Shown: positions 35,189-44,315, counted from the stretch's first letter. The stretch is DNA of 64,000 nt from Psychrobacter sp. AH5 (GCF_040371085.1 NZ_JAMBMT010000001.1:2604001-2668000), one strand, 5' to 3'. A program made the numbers and translations. Notes: generated from the letters alone by a model not told the origin.

Positions 35189-36541
35189 TTATGATTCACT
35201 TTTATTAGCTGCAATGGTTAGGCTTAACTGTACGCTAGGCAAATCAGTTTTTCGACTCTTTGACTGTTGCTTCTTAACGCTATTATTATCTTTTAATTTA
35301 CCATTATTTTGCTGATTTAAGCGCTGTAGCTGCCTAGTTAGTTGACGCTCTTTTTCGCTCATAGCGGTTACTGGCTGAATAAAAAGATCGATGTCAATAA
35401 AGGTCTCAGACCCTTCTACGATAAACTCGATTCCTAATACAATGATGTGGTGCAGCTCTGCTATAGGTAGGCGCGTAGCCACATCTTTGGCGATAGTTTC
35501 TAGGTTTGGCGCTATAGCCATTCGGCTATGCTTACCTTGTCGCTGCTGACCATAAAATATCAACACGTAATGCCGACCTAAGCTCTCATAAGAGTGCTGA
35601 TGAATGACATAACCTGTCTGCTGCTCTTCACTAGGACGACTAGGGTGCTGATATAAAGTATGAATAAGCTGATGACGTGAGAATAAGGATTCATCTAGCA
35701 ACTGGCGCTGCCAAAGGCTTAGCTGAGCGGTGGACTGCGACTCTAAGAGCATCTGCCCGCTAATCTGCGCCCATAACATAGCGGCTTGCTGCATTTGCTG
35801 ATGATAACTCTCAGTCTCGACCGCGCCATGCTTTTGAGCCAAGCTCATAGTGACTAATGAGCGGTTAGGCTCATCTTGGATAGCGTACTTGATCAGCGCG
35901 TTATCGATACGAATCGCTTGAGTATACAGATCCGCGCTATTCATAAACTTATTTACTAGTTGTTGCTCAGAATCAAAGCCAGCTTGACCACTGATAAAGG
36001 ACTGCTGCAAAGCGGCCTTATGATATTGCAATAATCGCCAAAGCTCGCCAGGAGTCAAAACCGTAGCTAATACGCTCTGCCAGTCTTGCCAGCTAAAGAC
36101 TGATAGTATTGAGCTGGATTTATCAGCATTTTTATCATTACTACTCGCCAAATGATCTATCGCGTACTGAGCACCAAAGCTATGCTGTAAAGGTAAGTCA
36201 TTACTCTTAGTATTTGTTAAGTTTTCGCTATTTACTAAAAGTCTTATGTTTAATGCCAGTACATAAACGCTTGCTTGCTTATTACTATGCTGTTCTATTA
36301 ACTTTTTTTGCCAGCGTAAAGAAAATTTTATAGCGGCTAAACGCGTAGCTTCTATATCAGTATTGCTATCGCTTGAAGCAAGAATAGCATTTATTTTGAG
36401 CACATTAAGTTGACCCAAAGGTAAATGATAACGGTATGAGTTAATACGCTCATTGTCTGATGATTCGTCCTCTAGCAGATAAGTATTTAGCCAAGCTTCT
36501 GGCTGTGATATATCAAAGAGCTGCTGAGTAGATTTTGTCAA
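35189..36541 (-). CDS. Unrecognised 450-residue protein, first copy of a duplicated gene
   Basis: A soluble protein with no signal peptide, membrane segment or motif I can name. Residues about 35-103 (YRYHLPLGQLNVLKINAIL, AAIKFSLRWQKKLIEQ, YVLALNIRLLV) align with residues 46-112 of the 119-residue protein at 37490, so the two are paralogues and this is the full-length form. The middle is helix-rich with many Gln; the C-terminal part has beta-like stretches (HYVLIFYGQQRQG, IVLGIEFIVEGSETFIDIDL) and a basic, Gln/Lys-rich tail. It is divergent from an SDR gene, as is its shorter relative. Confidence 0.7.
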   Translation of the reverse strand: MTKSTQQLFDISQPEAWLNTYLLEDESSDNERINSYRYHLPLGQLNVLKINAILASSDSNTDIEATRLAAIKFSLRWQKKLIEQHSNKQASVYVLALNIRLLVNSENLTNTKSNDLPLQHSFGAQYAIDHLASSNDKNADKSSSILSVFSWQDWQSVLATVLTPGELWRLLQYHKAALQQSFISGQAGFDSEQQLVNKFMNSADLYTQAIRIDNALIKYAIQDEPNRSLVTMSLAQKHGAVETESYHQQMQQAAMLWAQISGQMLLESQSTAQLSLWQRQLLDESLFSRHQLIHTLYQHPSRPSEEQQTGYVIHQHSYESLGRHYVLIFYGQQRQGKHSRMAIAPNLETIAKDVATRLPIAELHHIIVLGIEFIVEGSETFIDIDLFIQPVTAMSEKERQLTRQLQRLNQQNNGKLKDNNSVKKQQSKSRKTDLPSVQLSLTIAANKSES

Positions 36542-36795
36542 AATAAAAGCCTTTTATTATTCACTATCCGGCGTAAGGTAGTGCTGCTAAACCGCCTACT
36601 AATCACTGATATTAATAGCCAATTTAGCAGCATTTTTATAATCGCTACTTGTTATGAGCAATGGTTAACGCTATGGTAGGTTTATTATTTATACCCTTTT
36701 ACACGCATTAATTGTTAGCAATAAAAAATGATAACGCTAGTTTAGCTAATTACTATTAGACTGCTTAACTTATATAATAACAAGGATTGAATACC

Positions 36796-37464
36796 ATGAA
36801 ACGCTTTAATGATAAAGTCGTCATTATTACCGGTGCAGACTCAGATATTGGCCGGACTACTGCGCTCAAATTCGCCAAAGAAGAAGCGAATTGTGTGCTA
36901 GTTGGCATCAATAGTGAGCTTTTAGAATATATCTATAAGGAGCTGCCACAGGATCATACTTGGATAAATACAGGTAATCATCTTACCGTAACTTGTGATG
37001 TCAATGATCCCACACAAATTGAAGAGATGATAAATTTTGTGCTTGAAAAATATCAACATATAGATGTGATGGTAAATATTGATACCGAGGTTGGTATTCA
37101 TCAATCCGTCATCCCAGAGCTGATAAAAACCAAAGGTAATATCGTCAATGTTACTACGCTGACAGACATGCCAAGTGGGTGGGACATTGAGGCTTATCAT
37201 ACTGAAAAAGAGCGTTTTTCTGCTATTACCAAAACATTAGCATTAAAAAACGCTTCTCATGGCGTACGTATTAACGCTGTGGCTGCAGGATTGGTCACTA
37301 CAGATACTAGTCCCAACGCTTTTATTGCTCATTGTCCGCTAGGAAGAACAGCCACACCTGTTGATGTTGCTGAAGCTATCGTGTTTTTGGCGAGTAATGA
37401 TGCTGCGATGATAACGGGAGTTAATTTGCCTATCGACGGTGGTATCAGCGCCTTAAATACATAA
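36796..37464 (+). CDS. Degenerate short-chain dehydrogenase (likely pseudoenzyme)
   Basis: A 222-residue SDR relative; the ATG at 36796 has an AAGGA ribosome site, and the TTG upstream is less likely. It aligns end to end with the intact SDR at 38082. The cofactor motif TGxxxGxG is TGADSDIG here (Gly to Asp), NNAG is NIDT, and about 25 residues that should hold the catalytic Asn helix are missing. The Ser of the active site is replaced by Thr (NVTTLT), while the Tyr-x3-Lys pair remains (YHTEK). A further 9-residue gap lies near the substrate loop. It probably cannot bind NAD(P)H normally, yet the frame is open throughout. Confidence 0.75.
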   Translation: MKRFNDKVVIITGADSDIGRTTALKFAKEEANCVLVGINSELLEYIYKELPQDHTWINTGNHLTVTCDVNDPTQIEEMINFVLEKYQHIDVMVNIDTEVGIHQSVIPELIKTKGNIVNVTTLTDMPSGWDIEAYHTEKERFSAITKTLALKNASHGVRINAVAAGLVTTDTSPNAFIAHCPLGRTATPVDVAEAIVFLASNDAAMITGVNLPIDGGISALNT

Positions 37465-37489
37465 TCACCAATAAAAAATCTTCTACTAA

Positions 37490-37849
37490 TCAAAACTTAT
37501 TCGGCATGGCATCATCGAGCCTGATATCGATGATGAGCACGCAATAGGACTGCTCATCTTGTTCATCCTTTTGCACACAGCGCTTTTGCCAAGCTAGTGC
37601 GGACTTGATGACGGCTTGGCGTGCGCCTTCGATAGCGCCCTTACTAGCCGCGGCAGGCAAATGCAAGGTACCGTTTAATAAACGTAACGTTCCTGATGGC
37701 AATAAATAGCTGGACTGTTGCAGCTGGCAGTTATCCTCTAAATTGCTCATTGCCAAAACAGCAATAGGCTCCGCGTCGATCTGCTCATAGCAAGCTAACT
37801 CATCTATTTTTTTGCTAATATCGGAGTCGGTTGGTAACAGTTCAGGCAC
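37490..37849 (-). CDS. Truncated paralogue of the 450-residue unknown protein
   Basis: A 119-residue protein whose residues 46-112 (SYLLPSGTLRLLNGTLHLP, AVIKSALAWQKRCVQK, YCVLIIDIRLDD) match the N-terminal domain of the protein at 35189. Everything beyond that domain is missing: its stop lies only 25 bases from the end of the degenerate SDR gene, so the rest was probably lost at the duplication junction. It keeps a divergent SDR neighbour, like the long copy. Function unknown. It may be a free-standing domain or a decaying gene. Confidence 0.6.
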   Translation of the reverse strand: MPELLPTDSDISKKIDELACYEQIDAEPIAVLAMSNLEDNCQLQQSSYLLPSGTLRLLNGTLHLPAAASKGAIEGARQAVIKSALAWQKRCVQKDEQDEQSYCVLIIDIRLDDAMPNKF

Positions 37850-38081
37850 AGCGCTTACCTCGTGTTATAAATTGAAAATAAATAAAAAAGTAATAAAATC
37901 TCTATCTATAAACGGTAGTTTTACTTGGGCTCATATCGCTTTCAAAGCAATGACTTGTTATGATGACATAAAAGCAGCAAAGCTGATGCATCGATTTATA
38001 ACTCACCCACCACTTAGGGTTTGCTTACTCATTTTTTATGTAGTGACTATTATCTGCATATGATAACAAGGACTGAACATC

Positions 38082-38864
38082 ATGAAACGTTTTAAAGAAA
38101 AAACCGTCATCGTCACAGGGGCCGGCTCAGGTATCGGTCGCGCAACTGCCATTCGTTTTGCTCAAGAAGGCGCTAGCGTCGTTTTAGTAGGACGGACTGC
38201 CGACACTTTGACAGAAACTGCCAAAGAGTTTCCGCAAGATCGCACTTGGATTCATACCGATAATTATATGACCATCACTTGCGACATTAGTGTGCAGAGT
38301 CAAGTGCAAGAAATGATTAAAAGAGCCATCGCTCAATTTGAAAAGATTGATGTTTTGGTGAATAACGCAGGTAAGGCCATCCAAGGTAAAATTACGGAGC
38401 TAACGGCTGAAGACTGGAAGTTAGCAATTGATGTTAACTTAAATGGAACTTTTTATGTCTGTCAGGCAGCCATGCCGCACTTGATAGCAACCAAAGGTAA
38501 TATCGTCAATGTCTCATCATTGTCAGGGGTCGGCGGTGATTGGAATATGGCAGCTTACAATGCCGCCAAAGCTGGCGTTAGCAATCTAACACGGACGCTG
38601 GCTTTAGATCATGGTCCTGATGGGGTACGTGTCAACGCGGTTAATCCAAGCGCGACTAAGACAAATATGACCAGCGCCATTCAAGATAATGATGCCAAGA
38701 CCGATAAATTCTTAGATCGTTGTCCACTTGGTCGTTTGGCCACGCCAGAGGACATTGCCGCTGCCATTACTTTTTTGGCAAGTGACGATGCGTCGATGAT
38801 TACTGGCGTCAATCTTGCGGTGGACGGCGGGGTTAGTGCTTCTAACGGTCAGCCTCAGTTTTAG
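38082..38864 (+). CDS. Short-chain dehydrogenase/reductase, intact copy
   Basis: A classical SDR of 260 residues. It has the cofactor motif TGAGSGIGR near residues 12-20, NNAG, the Asn of the helix IDVNLNGTFY, the active-site Ser (NVSSLSG) and Tyr-x3-Lys (YNAAK), then RVNAVNPSATKT and the C-terminal ITGVNLAVDGG. It presumably oxidises or reduces an alcohol or ketone with NAD(P). The sequence before the ATG (ATAACAAGGACTGAAC) nearly repeats that before the degenerate copy at 36796, showing that the leader was duplicated too. The substrate is unknown. Confidence 0.88.
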   Translation: MKRFKEKTVIVTGAGSGIGRATAIRFAQEGASVVLVGRTADTLTETAKEFPQDRTWIHTDNYMTITCDISVQSQVQEMIKRAIAQFEKIDVLVNNAGKAIQGKITELTAEDWKLAIDVNLNGTFYVCQAAMPHLIATKGNIVNVSSLSGVGGDWNMAAYNAAKAGVSNLTRTLALDHGPDGVRVNAVNPSATKTNMTSAIQDNDAKTDKFLDRCPLGRLATPEDIAAAITFLASDDASMITGVNLAVDGGVSASNGQPQF

Positions 38865-38885
38865 CTATTGCTCTCTTTGTAATTG

Positions 38886-38934
38886 AATATGAGTATTTTG
38901 CTAGCCATCCCTAAGAGGCTTAAATACTCATATT
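38886..38934 (+). terminator. Long hairpin between convergent SDR and acyltransferase genes
   Basis: Perfect 13-base arms AATATGAGTATTT (38886-38898) and AAATACTCATATT (38922-38934), with a smaller AGCC/GGCT stem inside the loop. It lies 22 bases after the SDR stop. The T tract is poor, so it may be a barrier or mRNA-end stabiliser rather than a strong terminator. Confidence 0.6.
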
Positions 38935-38946
38935 CGCAAGACATAT

Positions 38947-39681
38947 CTAATCGGCTGATTGATTAACATCCTGTAGTGGCTGCGACAAGCGCTCAGGATA
39001 TTTTGGTAATACGCCTTTATATTGAGCATAGATTTTTGGCAAGTCAGCCTCGATATCTCCAGTAGGATAGACAGCGGTCAAAAAACGTATTTCTTTGGTT
39101 TTATAATCCAATGCCACTGGCAAAATAGGAACATCAGCGCCCAAGGCTAAATAATAAAAACCGGTTTTCCACTCTTTTCTATAATCGCGAGTGCCTTCTG
39201 GAGATAGCCCCAAAAACAGCGGCTCACCAGTCTTAAACTTAGCAATACTTGCTTGTAGCACTGAGCCCTTATTGCCACGATCGATGGGAATAATACCCAA
39301 CCATAGTAATATCTGTGACAGTACTGGTACTTTGAATAATGTGTGCTTACCCATAATGCTAACTTTTAAATCAATAGCAAACAAACCGGGCAATGCATAG
39401 AGGCCATCCAAATAAGAAGTGTGCGGCAAAGCCAATACCACTGCTTGCGACACATTTGGAATATCGCCAACAGTACGCCAGCCTAATACTTTTAACAAAC
39501 GCGCACCGATAACTGGCGTAATAGCACCGCCACGTCTGGGAATTAAGTCACCCAAATCCTTTCGGCTAAGCTTCGGTAATATTTTAGAGCGTGTAGAACT
39601 AGCGGCAATAGGCTTAGAACGACGGCTAAACTTCGATGTCATAACGGCACCAGATAATAAAAGATAGCTACATAATAACAT
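38947..39681 (-). CDS. PlsC-like 1-acylglycerol-3-phosphate acyltransferase family protein
   Basis: Acyltransferase of 244 residues. It has the catalytic HX4D motif in ALPHTSYLDGLYALPG and the phosphate-binding motif in LGLSPEGTRDYRKEWKTGFY, plus LWLGIIPIDRGNKG, all standard for the LPLAT family that makes phosphatidate or modifies lipids. A hydrophobic N-terminus could associate with the membrane. The start at 39681 has AAGG a few bases ahead; a start at 39642 is possible. The EGTR form and short length resemble the subgroup near MurNAc- or unusual-lipid acyltransferases, so the exact acceptor is uncertain. Confidence 0.83.
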   Translation of the reverse strand: MLLCSYLLLSGAVMTSKFSRRSKPIAASSTRSKILPKLSRKDLGDLIPRRGGAITPVIGARLLKVLGWRTVGDIPNVSQAVVLALPHTSYLDGLYALPGLFAIDLKVSIMGKHTLFKVPVLSQILLWLGIIPIDRGNKGSVLQASIAKFKTGEPLFLGLSPEGTRDYRKEWKTGFYYLALGADVPILPVALDYKTKEIRFLTAVYPTGDIEADLPKIYAQYKGVLPKYPERLSQPLQDVNQSAD

Positions 39682-39743
39682 TAACCTTATGCCACTAAAT
39701 TGCCTTTTATAATCTTTTATCGTGCTGTCTCTTACTCAACCCT

Positions 39744-39776
39744 ACAGCGAGCATCAGCCTACCTAATGCTCGTTGT
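39744..39776 (-). terminator. Hairpin after parE
   Basis: Arms ACAGCGAGCAT (39744-39754) and ATGCTCGTTGT (39766-39776) pair with one mismatch. It lies ten bases past the parE stop on the minus strand but has no T run, so termination is only suggested by position. Confidence 0.35.
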
Positions 39777-39785
39777 TACTATAGT

Positions 39786-41672
39786 TTATGAGATATCAGC
39801 CAAGTTACCTTTGTCCTCAAGCCAAGTCTTACGATCAGCAGAGCGTTTCTTAGCGAGCAGCATATCCATCACACTATTGGTTAATACCATGTCGTCCATG
39901 TCTAGCTGGACTAAGCGGCGGGTGTCACGGTTCATGGTCGTCTCACGTAGCTGCTCTGCACTCATCTCACCCAAACCCTTAAAGCGAGTAATCTGGGCTT
40001 TTTTATTGCCAGGCACATTGGCTAATATATGCTCAAGCTCGCTCTCATCCAGCGCGTAATGCACCTCGCGACCGATATCGACTCGATATAAAGGCGGCAT
40101 CGCCACGAACAGATGACCAGCATCCACTAGCGCTGGGAAGTGTTTAACGAATAACGCGCAAATCAGCGTGGCAATATGCAGCCCATCAGAGTCAGCATCG
40201 GCTAAGATACAGATTTTGTCATAGCGTAGCTCAGAGAGATCATCAGATGCCGGATCTACCCCAATAGCAATGGCGATATCATGAATCTCTTGGCTCGAGA
40301 GCACCGTATCAGACGATACTTCCCAAGTATTTAAGATCTTACCACGTAGCGGCAATATCGCCTGATAATGACGGTCACGCGCTTGCTTGGCTGAGCCGCC
40401 AGCAGAGTCCCCCTCGACCAAAAACAGCTCCGCGCCATCACGCAAATCACCGCGGCAATCCGCTAACTTACCAGGCAGCGCTGGGCCTTGGGTAATTTTT
40501 TTGCGCGCCACTTTTTTAGCCGACTTAAGACGGCTGCCCGCTTTATTGATCGCCAATTCAGCAATCTGCGCGCCTAGATCAGCATGCTGATTGAGCCATA
40601 AGCTAAAGGCGTCTTTGGCTAATGCTTGCACGGCTCCTGCCGCTTCACGGCTCGAGAGACGCTCTTTGGTCTGACCTGAGAACTGCGGCTCTGAGAATTT
40701 TAGTGATAAAATATAGTTAATACCGTCCCAAACATCCTCGCCCGTTAGCTTGACGTTACGCGGCAATAGATTATGAATCTCACAAAACTCACGTAATGCT
40801 TCTAGGATACCCGTACGCAGACCATTAACATGCGTGCCGCCTTGCGCCGTTGGAATAAGATTGACATAACTTTCTTGAATAGGGTTTCCGCCCTCCGGCA
40901 GCCAAGATAAGGCAAAAGTAATCCCCGCACGCTCGCCATCGGTAGCCTCATGATTATAATAAAAAGGCGCTGGCGGTAGCGTCTCTAAACCGTCTAGCTG
41001 CTCGGACAGATATTCAACAACGCCATCAGTAAACTGCCAAACGACTTTTTCATCATTGATACTATCAGTAAACTCGATAGTCAGTCCCGCCGCCAATACC
41101 GCTTTGGCTTTTAGATTATGTTTGAGCTGTTTGACGTTGAATTTTGGCGTATCAAAGAAGCTGCCATCTACCCAAAAACGTACGCGAGTACCACGTTTAC
41201 GTTTGTTAGAGCTGACCGATTCAGTAAGCGGCGTCACTGGCGCGCCGTTTTCTAGCGCCATATCGAACTGAGTGCCATCACGCCAGACGGTGACCTCAAC
41301 GCGGGTTGATAGCGCATTGACCACCGAGATACCGACACCATGCAGACCGCCCGAGACTTGATAGTTGGAAGTGGAGAATTTACCCCCAGCATGCAAACGC
41401 GTTAATATCAGCTCAATACCTGTCTGGCCAAATTCCGGATGAATATCGGTCGGCATACCGCGCCCGTCATCTTCTACGGATAATGAGCCGTCTTCATGCA
41501 GCTGCACTTTGATAATTTTGGCAAAACCCGCCAATGCTTCATCAACGGAGTTATCAATGACTTCCTGCGCCAAATGATTGGGACGAGTGGTATCGGTGTA
41601 CATACCCGGACGCCGACGTACGGGTTCTAATCCTTCTAAAACTTCTAACGATTGCGCATTATATTGACTCAC
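39786..41672 (-). CDS. parE: DNA topoisomerase IV subunit B
   Basis: ATPase subunit of topoisomerase IV, which unlinks daughter chromosomes. It is 628 residues, the normal ParE length. GHKL ATPase motifs are present (EVIDNSVDEALAGFA, DDGRGMPTDIHPEFGQTG, GGLHGVGISVVNAL), then the transducer domain (GGTHVNGLRTGILEAL) and the TOPRIM domain with LVEGDSAGGSA and DADSDGLHI, ending in RFKGLGEMSAEQL and a short tail. Lack of the long GyrB insertion and the 628-residue size favour ParE over GyrB. The yqiA-parE order is the same as in enterobacteria. Confidence 0.95.
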   Translation of the reverse strand: MSQYNAQSLEVLEGLEPVRRRPGMYTDTTRPNHLAQEVIDNSVDEALAGFAKIIKVQLHEDGSLSVEDDGRGMPTDIHPEFGQTGIELILTRLHAGGKFSTSNYQVSGGLHGVGISVVNALSTRVEVTVWRDGTQFDMALENGAPVTPLTESVSSNKRKRGTRVRFWVDGSFFDTPKFNVKQLKHNLKAKAVLAAGLTIEFTDSINDEKVVWQFTDGVVEYLSEQLDGLETLPPAPFYYNHEATDGERAGITFALSWLPEGGNPIQESYVNLIPTAQGGTHVNGLRTGILEALREFCEIHNLLPRNVKLTGEDVWDGINYILSLKFSEPQFSGQTKERLSSREAAGAVQALAKDAFSLWLNQHADLGAQIAELAINKAGSRLKSAKKVARKKITQGPALPGKLADCRGDLRDGAELFLVEGDSAGGSAKQARDRHYQAILPLRGKILNTWEVSSDTVLSSQEIHDIAIAIGVDPASDDLSELRYDKICILADADSDGLHIATLICALFVKHFPALVDAGHLFVAMPPLYRVDIGREVHYALDESELEHILANVPGNKKAQITRFKGLGEMSAEQLRETTMNRDTRRLVQLDMDDMVLTNSVMDMLLAKKRSADRKTWLEDKGNLADIS

Positions 41673-41825
41673 AAATGCATCCTTTATTATTCATACATTA
41701 TTTTCTATATTCCTATTATAACCAAAAATAGTGCGCTAAAGGCCGATAGTTACAAGCCTTACGTCAGATACTGTCGTTTAGTTCTGCTGATTCAATCTAA
41801 GCAAGCAAGGCTATTTTTCATTATT

Positions 41826-42458
41826 TTATGAGGCAAGCTGTTGCACTAACTCCATCACTCTTGGTAAATGCTCCGCAAAGTCACTAAAGCGGTGATCGCC
41901 CTCTTTTTGCAAAATAACCCTAGCGCCTTGCTCGCTATAAAACTGCGCCGAAAGACTAGCATCAAGTAATTCATCGCCCTCTTTGATGAGCGCGGCTAGT
42001 TTATTTGGATAAGTTATTGAAGATAGTTGATGCTTAGCGAACCAGCGCAAATCTGCTATCGTTATCGCCCAGCCACCAGTAGTCGTATAGAGCACTTGTT
42101 GTTTTGCTAGCTCATCATCAGTAGCGGTATCATCTAAACTCTCCTCGTCAGAAAAACGCTGTAAAGTGAGATGCGGCTGGGTGCTAGGATTCAATAATAA
42201 TGCGCTGCAGCCGGTATGATTACTCACTAAGGTTGAAAAATACCCACCTAACGAACTACCAATCAATACGGTCTTGGCTTCTTGACTCAACTTAGTAACT
42301 AAACTAGTCAAATAGCTAAAGACCTGCTCAGGTGCTTGGTTTAGATCTGGGCGATGCACTGTAATACTAGGATAATGCTTCTCACAATACTCTGCTAATA
42401 AAAGCCCTTTCATAGAGTTAGCATCGCTATCTAAGCCATGGACGTACACAATATTCAT
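41826..42458 (-). CDS. yqiA: YqiA-family esterase (alpha/beta hydrolase)
   Basis: A small serine esterase of about 210 residues. The N-terminal IVYVHGLDSDANSMKG, nucleophile elbow IGSSLGGYFSTL, LLNPSTQP and the C-terminal His segment EGDHRFSDFAEH match YqiA (UPF0227), which hydrolyses short acyl-CoA or ester substrates. I start at 42458, which gives the family N-terminus; the frame continues to 42479 without a ribosome site. It lies directly upstream of parE, as in E. coli. Its in-vivo substrate is unknown. Confidence 0.85.
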   Translation of the reverse strand: MNIVYVHGLDSDANSMKGLLLAEYCEKHYPSITVHRPDLNQAPEQVFSYLTSLVTKLSQEAKTVLIGSSLGGYFSTLVSNHTGCSALLLNPSTQPHLTLQRFSDEESLDDTATDDELAKQQVLYTTTGGWAITIADLRWFAKHQLSSITYPNKLAALIKEGDELLDASLSAQFYSEQGARVILQKEGDHRFSDFAEHLPRVMELVQQLAS

Positions 42459-42647
42459 ATGCAATCTCATCTTCGACATTCGGTATACTATAAAACTGAT
42501 AGGTACAAAAACTAATAAAGTGTGAGCATAATACCCCTTTTATAGCGATAGTAGTGCTAAAAATGCCAATCTATAGTCAAATTAAATCCGTGTAAAGGCT
42601 ATCTCAAAATATCTATTGGAACCGAAAAAATAAGACAAGGAGAAGTC

Positions 42648-42908
42648 ATGAGTGGGCAGATTGAACTTTTTGACATCGATAATCCTTGCATTGGGGTTTG
42701 TACCAGTAATAAAAAAGGCTATTGCTTCGGCTGTCTGCGGAGTCGTACCGAGCGGCAACTGTGGTTAAGTATGAGCACTGAACAGCGCCGTGAGGTATTA
42801 AGGTTAATCGTGGGGCGTAAGCAGCGTATTGAGCAGCTGCGGCAGCGTAAAGAGGAACAATTGGGCTTTGATTTTGAACCGGTAGCTGAGACTGGAGAGC
42901 TGTTTTAG
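42648..42908 (+). CDS. DUF1289 small protein
   Basis: A small cytoplasmic protein of 86 residues with the DUF1289 cysteine pattern IDNPCIGVCTSNKKGYCFGC, followed by LRSRTERQLWLSMSTEQRRE, then a basic Gln/Arg-rich helix. The four cysteines look able to bind a metal such as zinc or an iron-sulfur cluster. The ribosome site AAGGAG ahead of the ATG is strong. Function is unknown in general, and I add none. Confidence 0.85.
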   Translation: MSGQIELFDIDNPCIGVCTSNKKGYCFGCLRSRTERQLWLSMSTEQRREVLRLIVGRKQRIEQLRQRKEEQLGFDFEPVAETGELF

Positions 42909-43128
42909 GCAAGGCTTCCGACATGATCAAAGGCACACTACAATCACAGATACCGTATTTAATTAGACGTTTGATAAGAGAGTTGATGATGCAACTACGC
43001 TAATACTACAGCTAAAAACAGATTAATCTTCCTTTACACATTACCAATATTTATCATAAATAACTTTAGCCAAACTTTTATAAACTAGTTGAGAATTTAA
43101 ATATTAGACCATTAATAAAAGAGGGCTG

Positions 43129-44283
43129 ATGATGCTAAAGAAACTATTCAAACCTAAATACGTAAAGTACGACCCTAAATATATCACCTTAAGCGATGAA
43201 GATAACAAAGTCATCGACACCATCACCGAAGACATCCGTCTCTATGTCAAAAAAAGCAAAGAGTTAAACGATATCGATCATCATACCCGTGCTGTCCATG
43301 CCAAAAGCTATTGTGGTCTAAAAGCTAAGTTTGAGATATTGGACAACATACCCAAAGAATATGCTCAAGGTCTATATGCCAAAGCGGGCATTCATGACGC
43401 TATCATCCGCTTCTCTAATGCCGCTGCTGCCGTTAGCCCAGATAGAAGATTGGGGTTAGGACAGGGACTAGCTATCAAGATATTCGATGTGCCCGGCAAA
43501 AAGCTAGCGCCAGGCGAAGAAGACAGCACCACCTTTGATTATGCGTTAGTGAATAGCCCTATCTTTTTTACTAACAACTTAAAAGACTATGCTTATCTGT
43601 CAAAATTAAATTTTGGCATAAACGGTTATCTAGGCGACGGGCTAATAGGCAAAGGTAAATTCGTCTTTCATTGGTTGACCAAATACGGCAAAGAGTTCCC
43701 TGACGCTGAAGGTTTACGCACATTGAATGCTTTTAGAAAACTAGCTACTACTCCTCCCAAGAACGCTTGGTTATACGACTACTTCTCCCAAGGCGCGTTT
43801 CGTCATGGTGACTACATGGCTAAGATTAGAGTGACGCCTACCGAAGATTCAATGAAGAAAATTAAGCGTACTAATATTCATCTGTTTACCGAAGACGAAG
43901 CGATTCGTCCTGCTATCATCGATGAGATCAGAGAGCACGACTATCAATTCGAAGTGCAAGTTCAGCTTTGCCAAAACATTAAGAAGCAGCCTATCGAACA
44001 GCTGACTAAAGAGTGGAGAGAGTCTGATGCGCCCTTCGTCACGGTAGCGACTTTGACCATACCTTGCCAAGATATTCCAGACGATGGTAACGTAGCGGCG
44101 ATAGAAGATTTGAGCTTTACCACTTTTCGCTGTCTAGAAGAAAATCGTCCTATTGGTAACTTGCAGCATTCTCGTTTGCGCGCTTACCAAGCTTCCTCTA
44201 AAGCCCGTCATGAGCATAATGAAGCTAAGCGTAAAGAACCTACTAGCTTGAAAGAAGTGTTTAATAAGTCAGCTAATAAGTAA
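43129..44283 (+). CDS. Catalase-family (heme-dependent) protein
   Basis: A 384-residue protein of the catalase-like superfamily, shorter than true catalases (~480-500). It has HTRAVHAKSYCGLKAKFEI near residues 46-64 (the distal-His region), RFSNAAAAVSPDRRLGLGQG, FDYALVNSPIFFTNNLKDYA and a C-terminal segment FTTFRCLEENRPIGNLQHSR. Such small relatives are often called catalase or allene-oxide-synthase-like and may act on peroxides or fatty hydroperoxides. There is no signal peptide. The ATG follows a GAGGG ribosome site. It is monocistronic, with a strong terminator behind it. Confidence 0.8.
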   Translation: MMLKKLFKPKYVKYDPKYITLSDEDNKVIDTITEDIRLYVKKSKELNDIDHHTRAVHAKSYCGLKAKFEILDNIPKEYAQGLYAKAGIHDAIIRFSNAAAAVSPDRRLGLGQGLAIKIFDVPGKKLAPGEEDSTTFDYALVNSPIFFTNNLKDYAYLSKLNFGINGYLGDGLIGKGKFVFHWLTKYGKEFPDAEGLRTLNAFRKLATTPPKNAWLYDYFSQGAFRHGDYMAKIRVTPTEDSMKKIKRTNIHLFTEDEAIRPAIIDEIREHDYQFEVQVQLCQNIKKQPIEQLTKEWRESDAPFVTVATLTIPCQDIPDDGNVAAIEDLSFTTFRCLEENRPIGNLQHSRLRAYQASSKARHEHNEAKRKEPTSLKEVFNKSANK

Positions 44284-44315
44284 TTATTCGCAAAGATAGC
44301 TTAGAGTACAACAGC

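Noticed and set aside
36787..36798. TTG start for the degenerate SDR at 36787
   Set aside because: The ATG at 36796 aligns with the intact copy's MKRF start and has the AAGGA at better spacing.
37812..38063. 83-residue plus-strand frame ahead of the intact SDR
   Set aside because: It overlaps the start of the divergent short gene and the promoter region, with no ribosome site or family resemblance.
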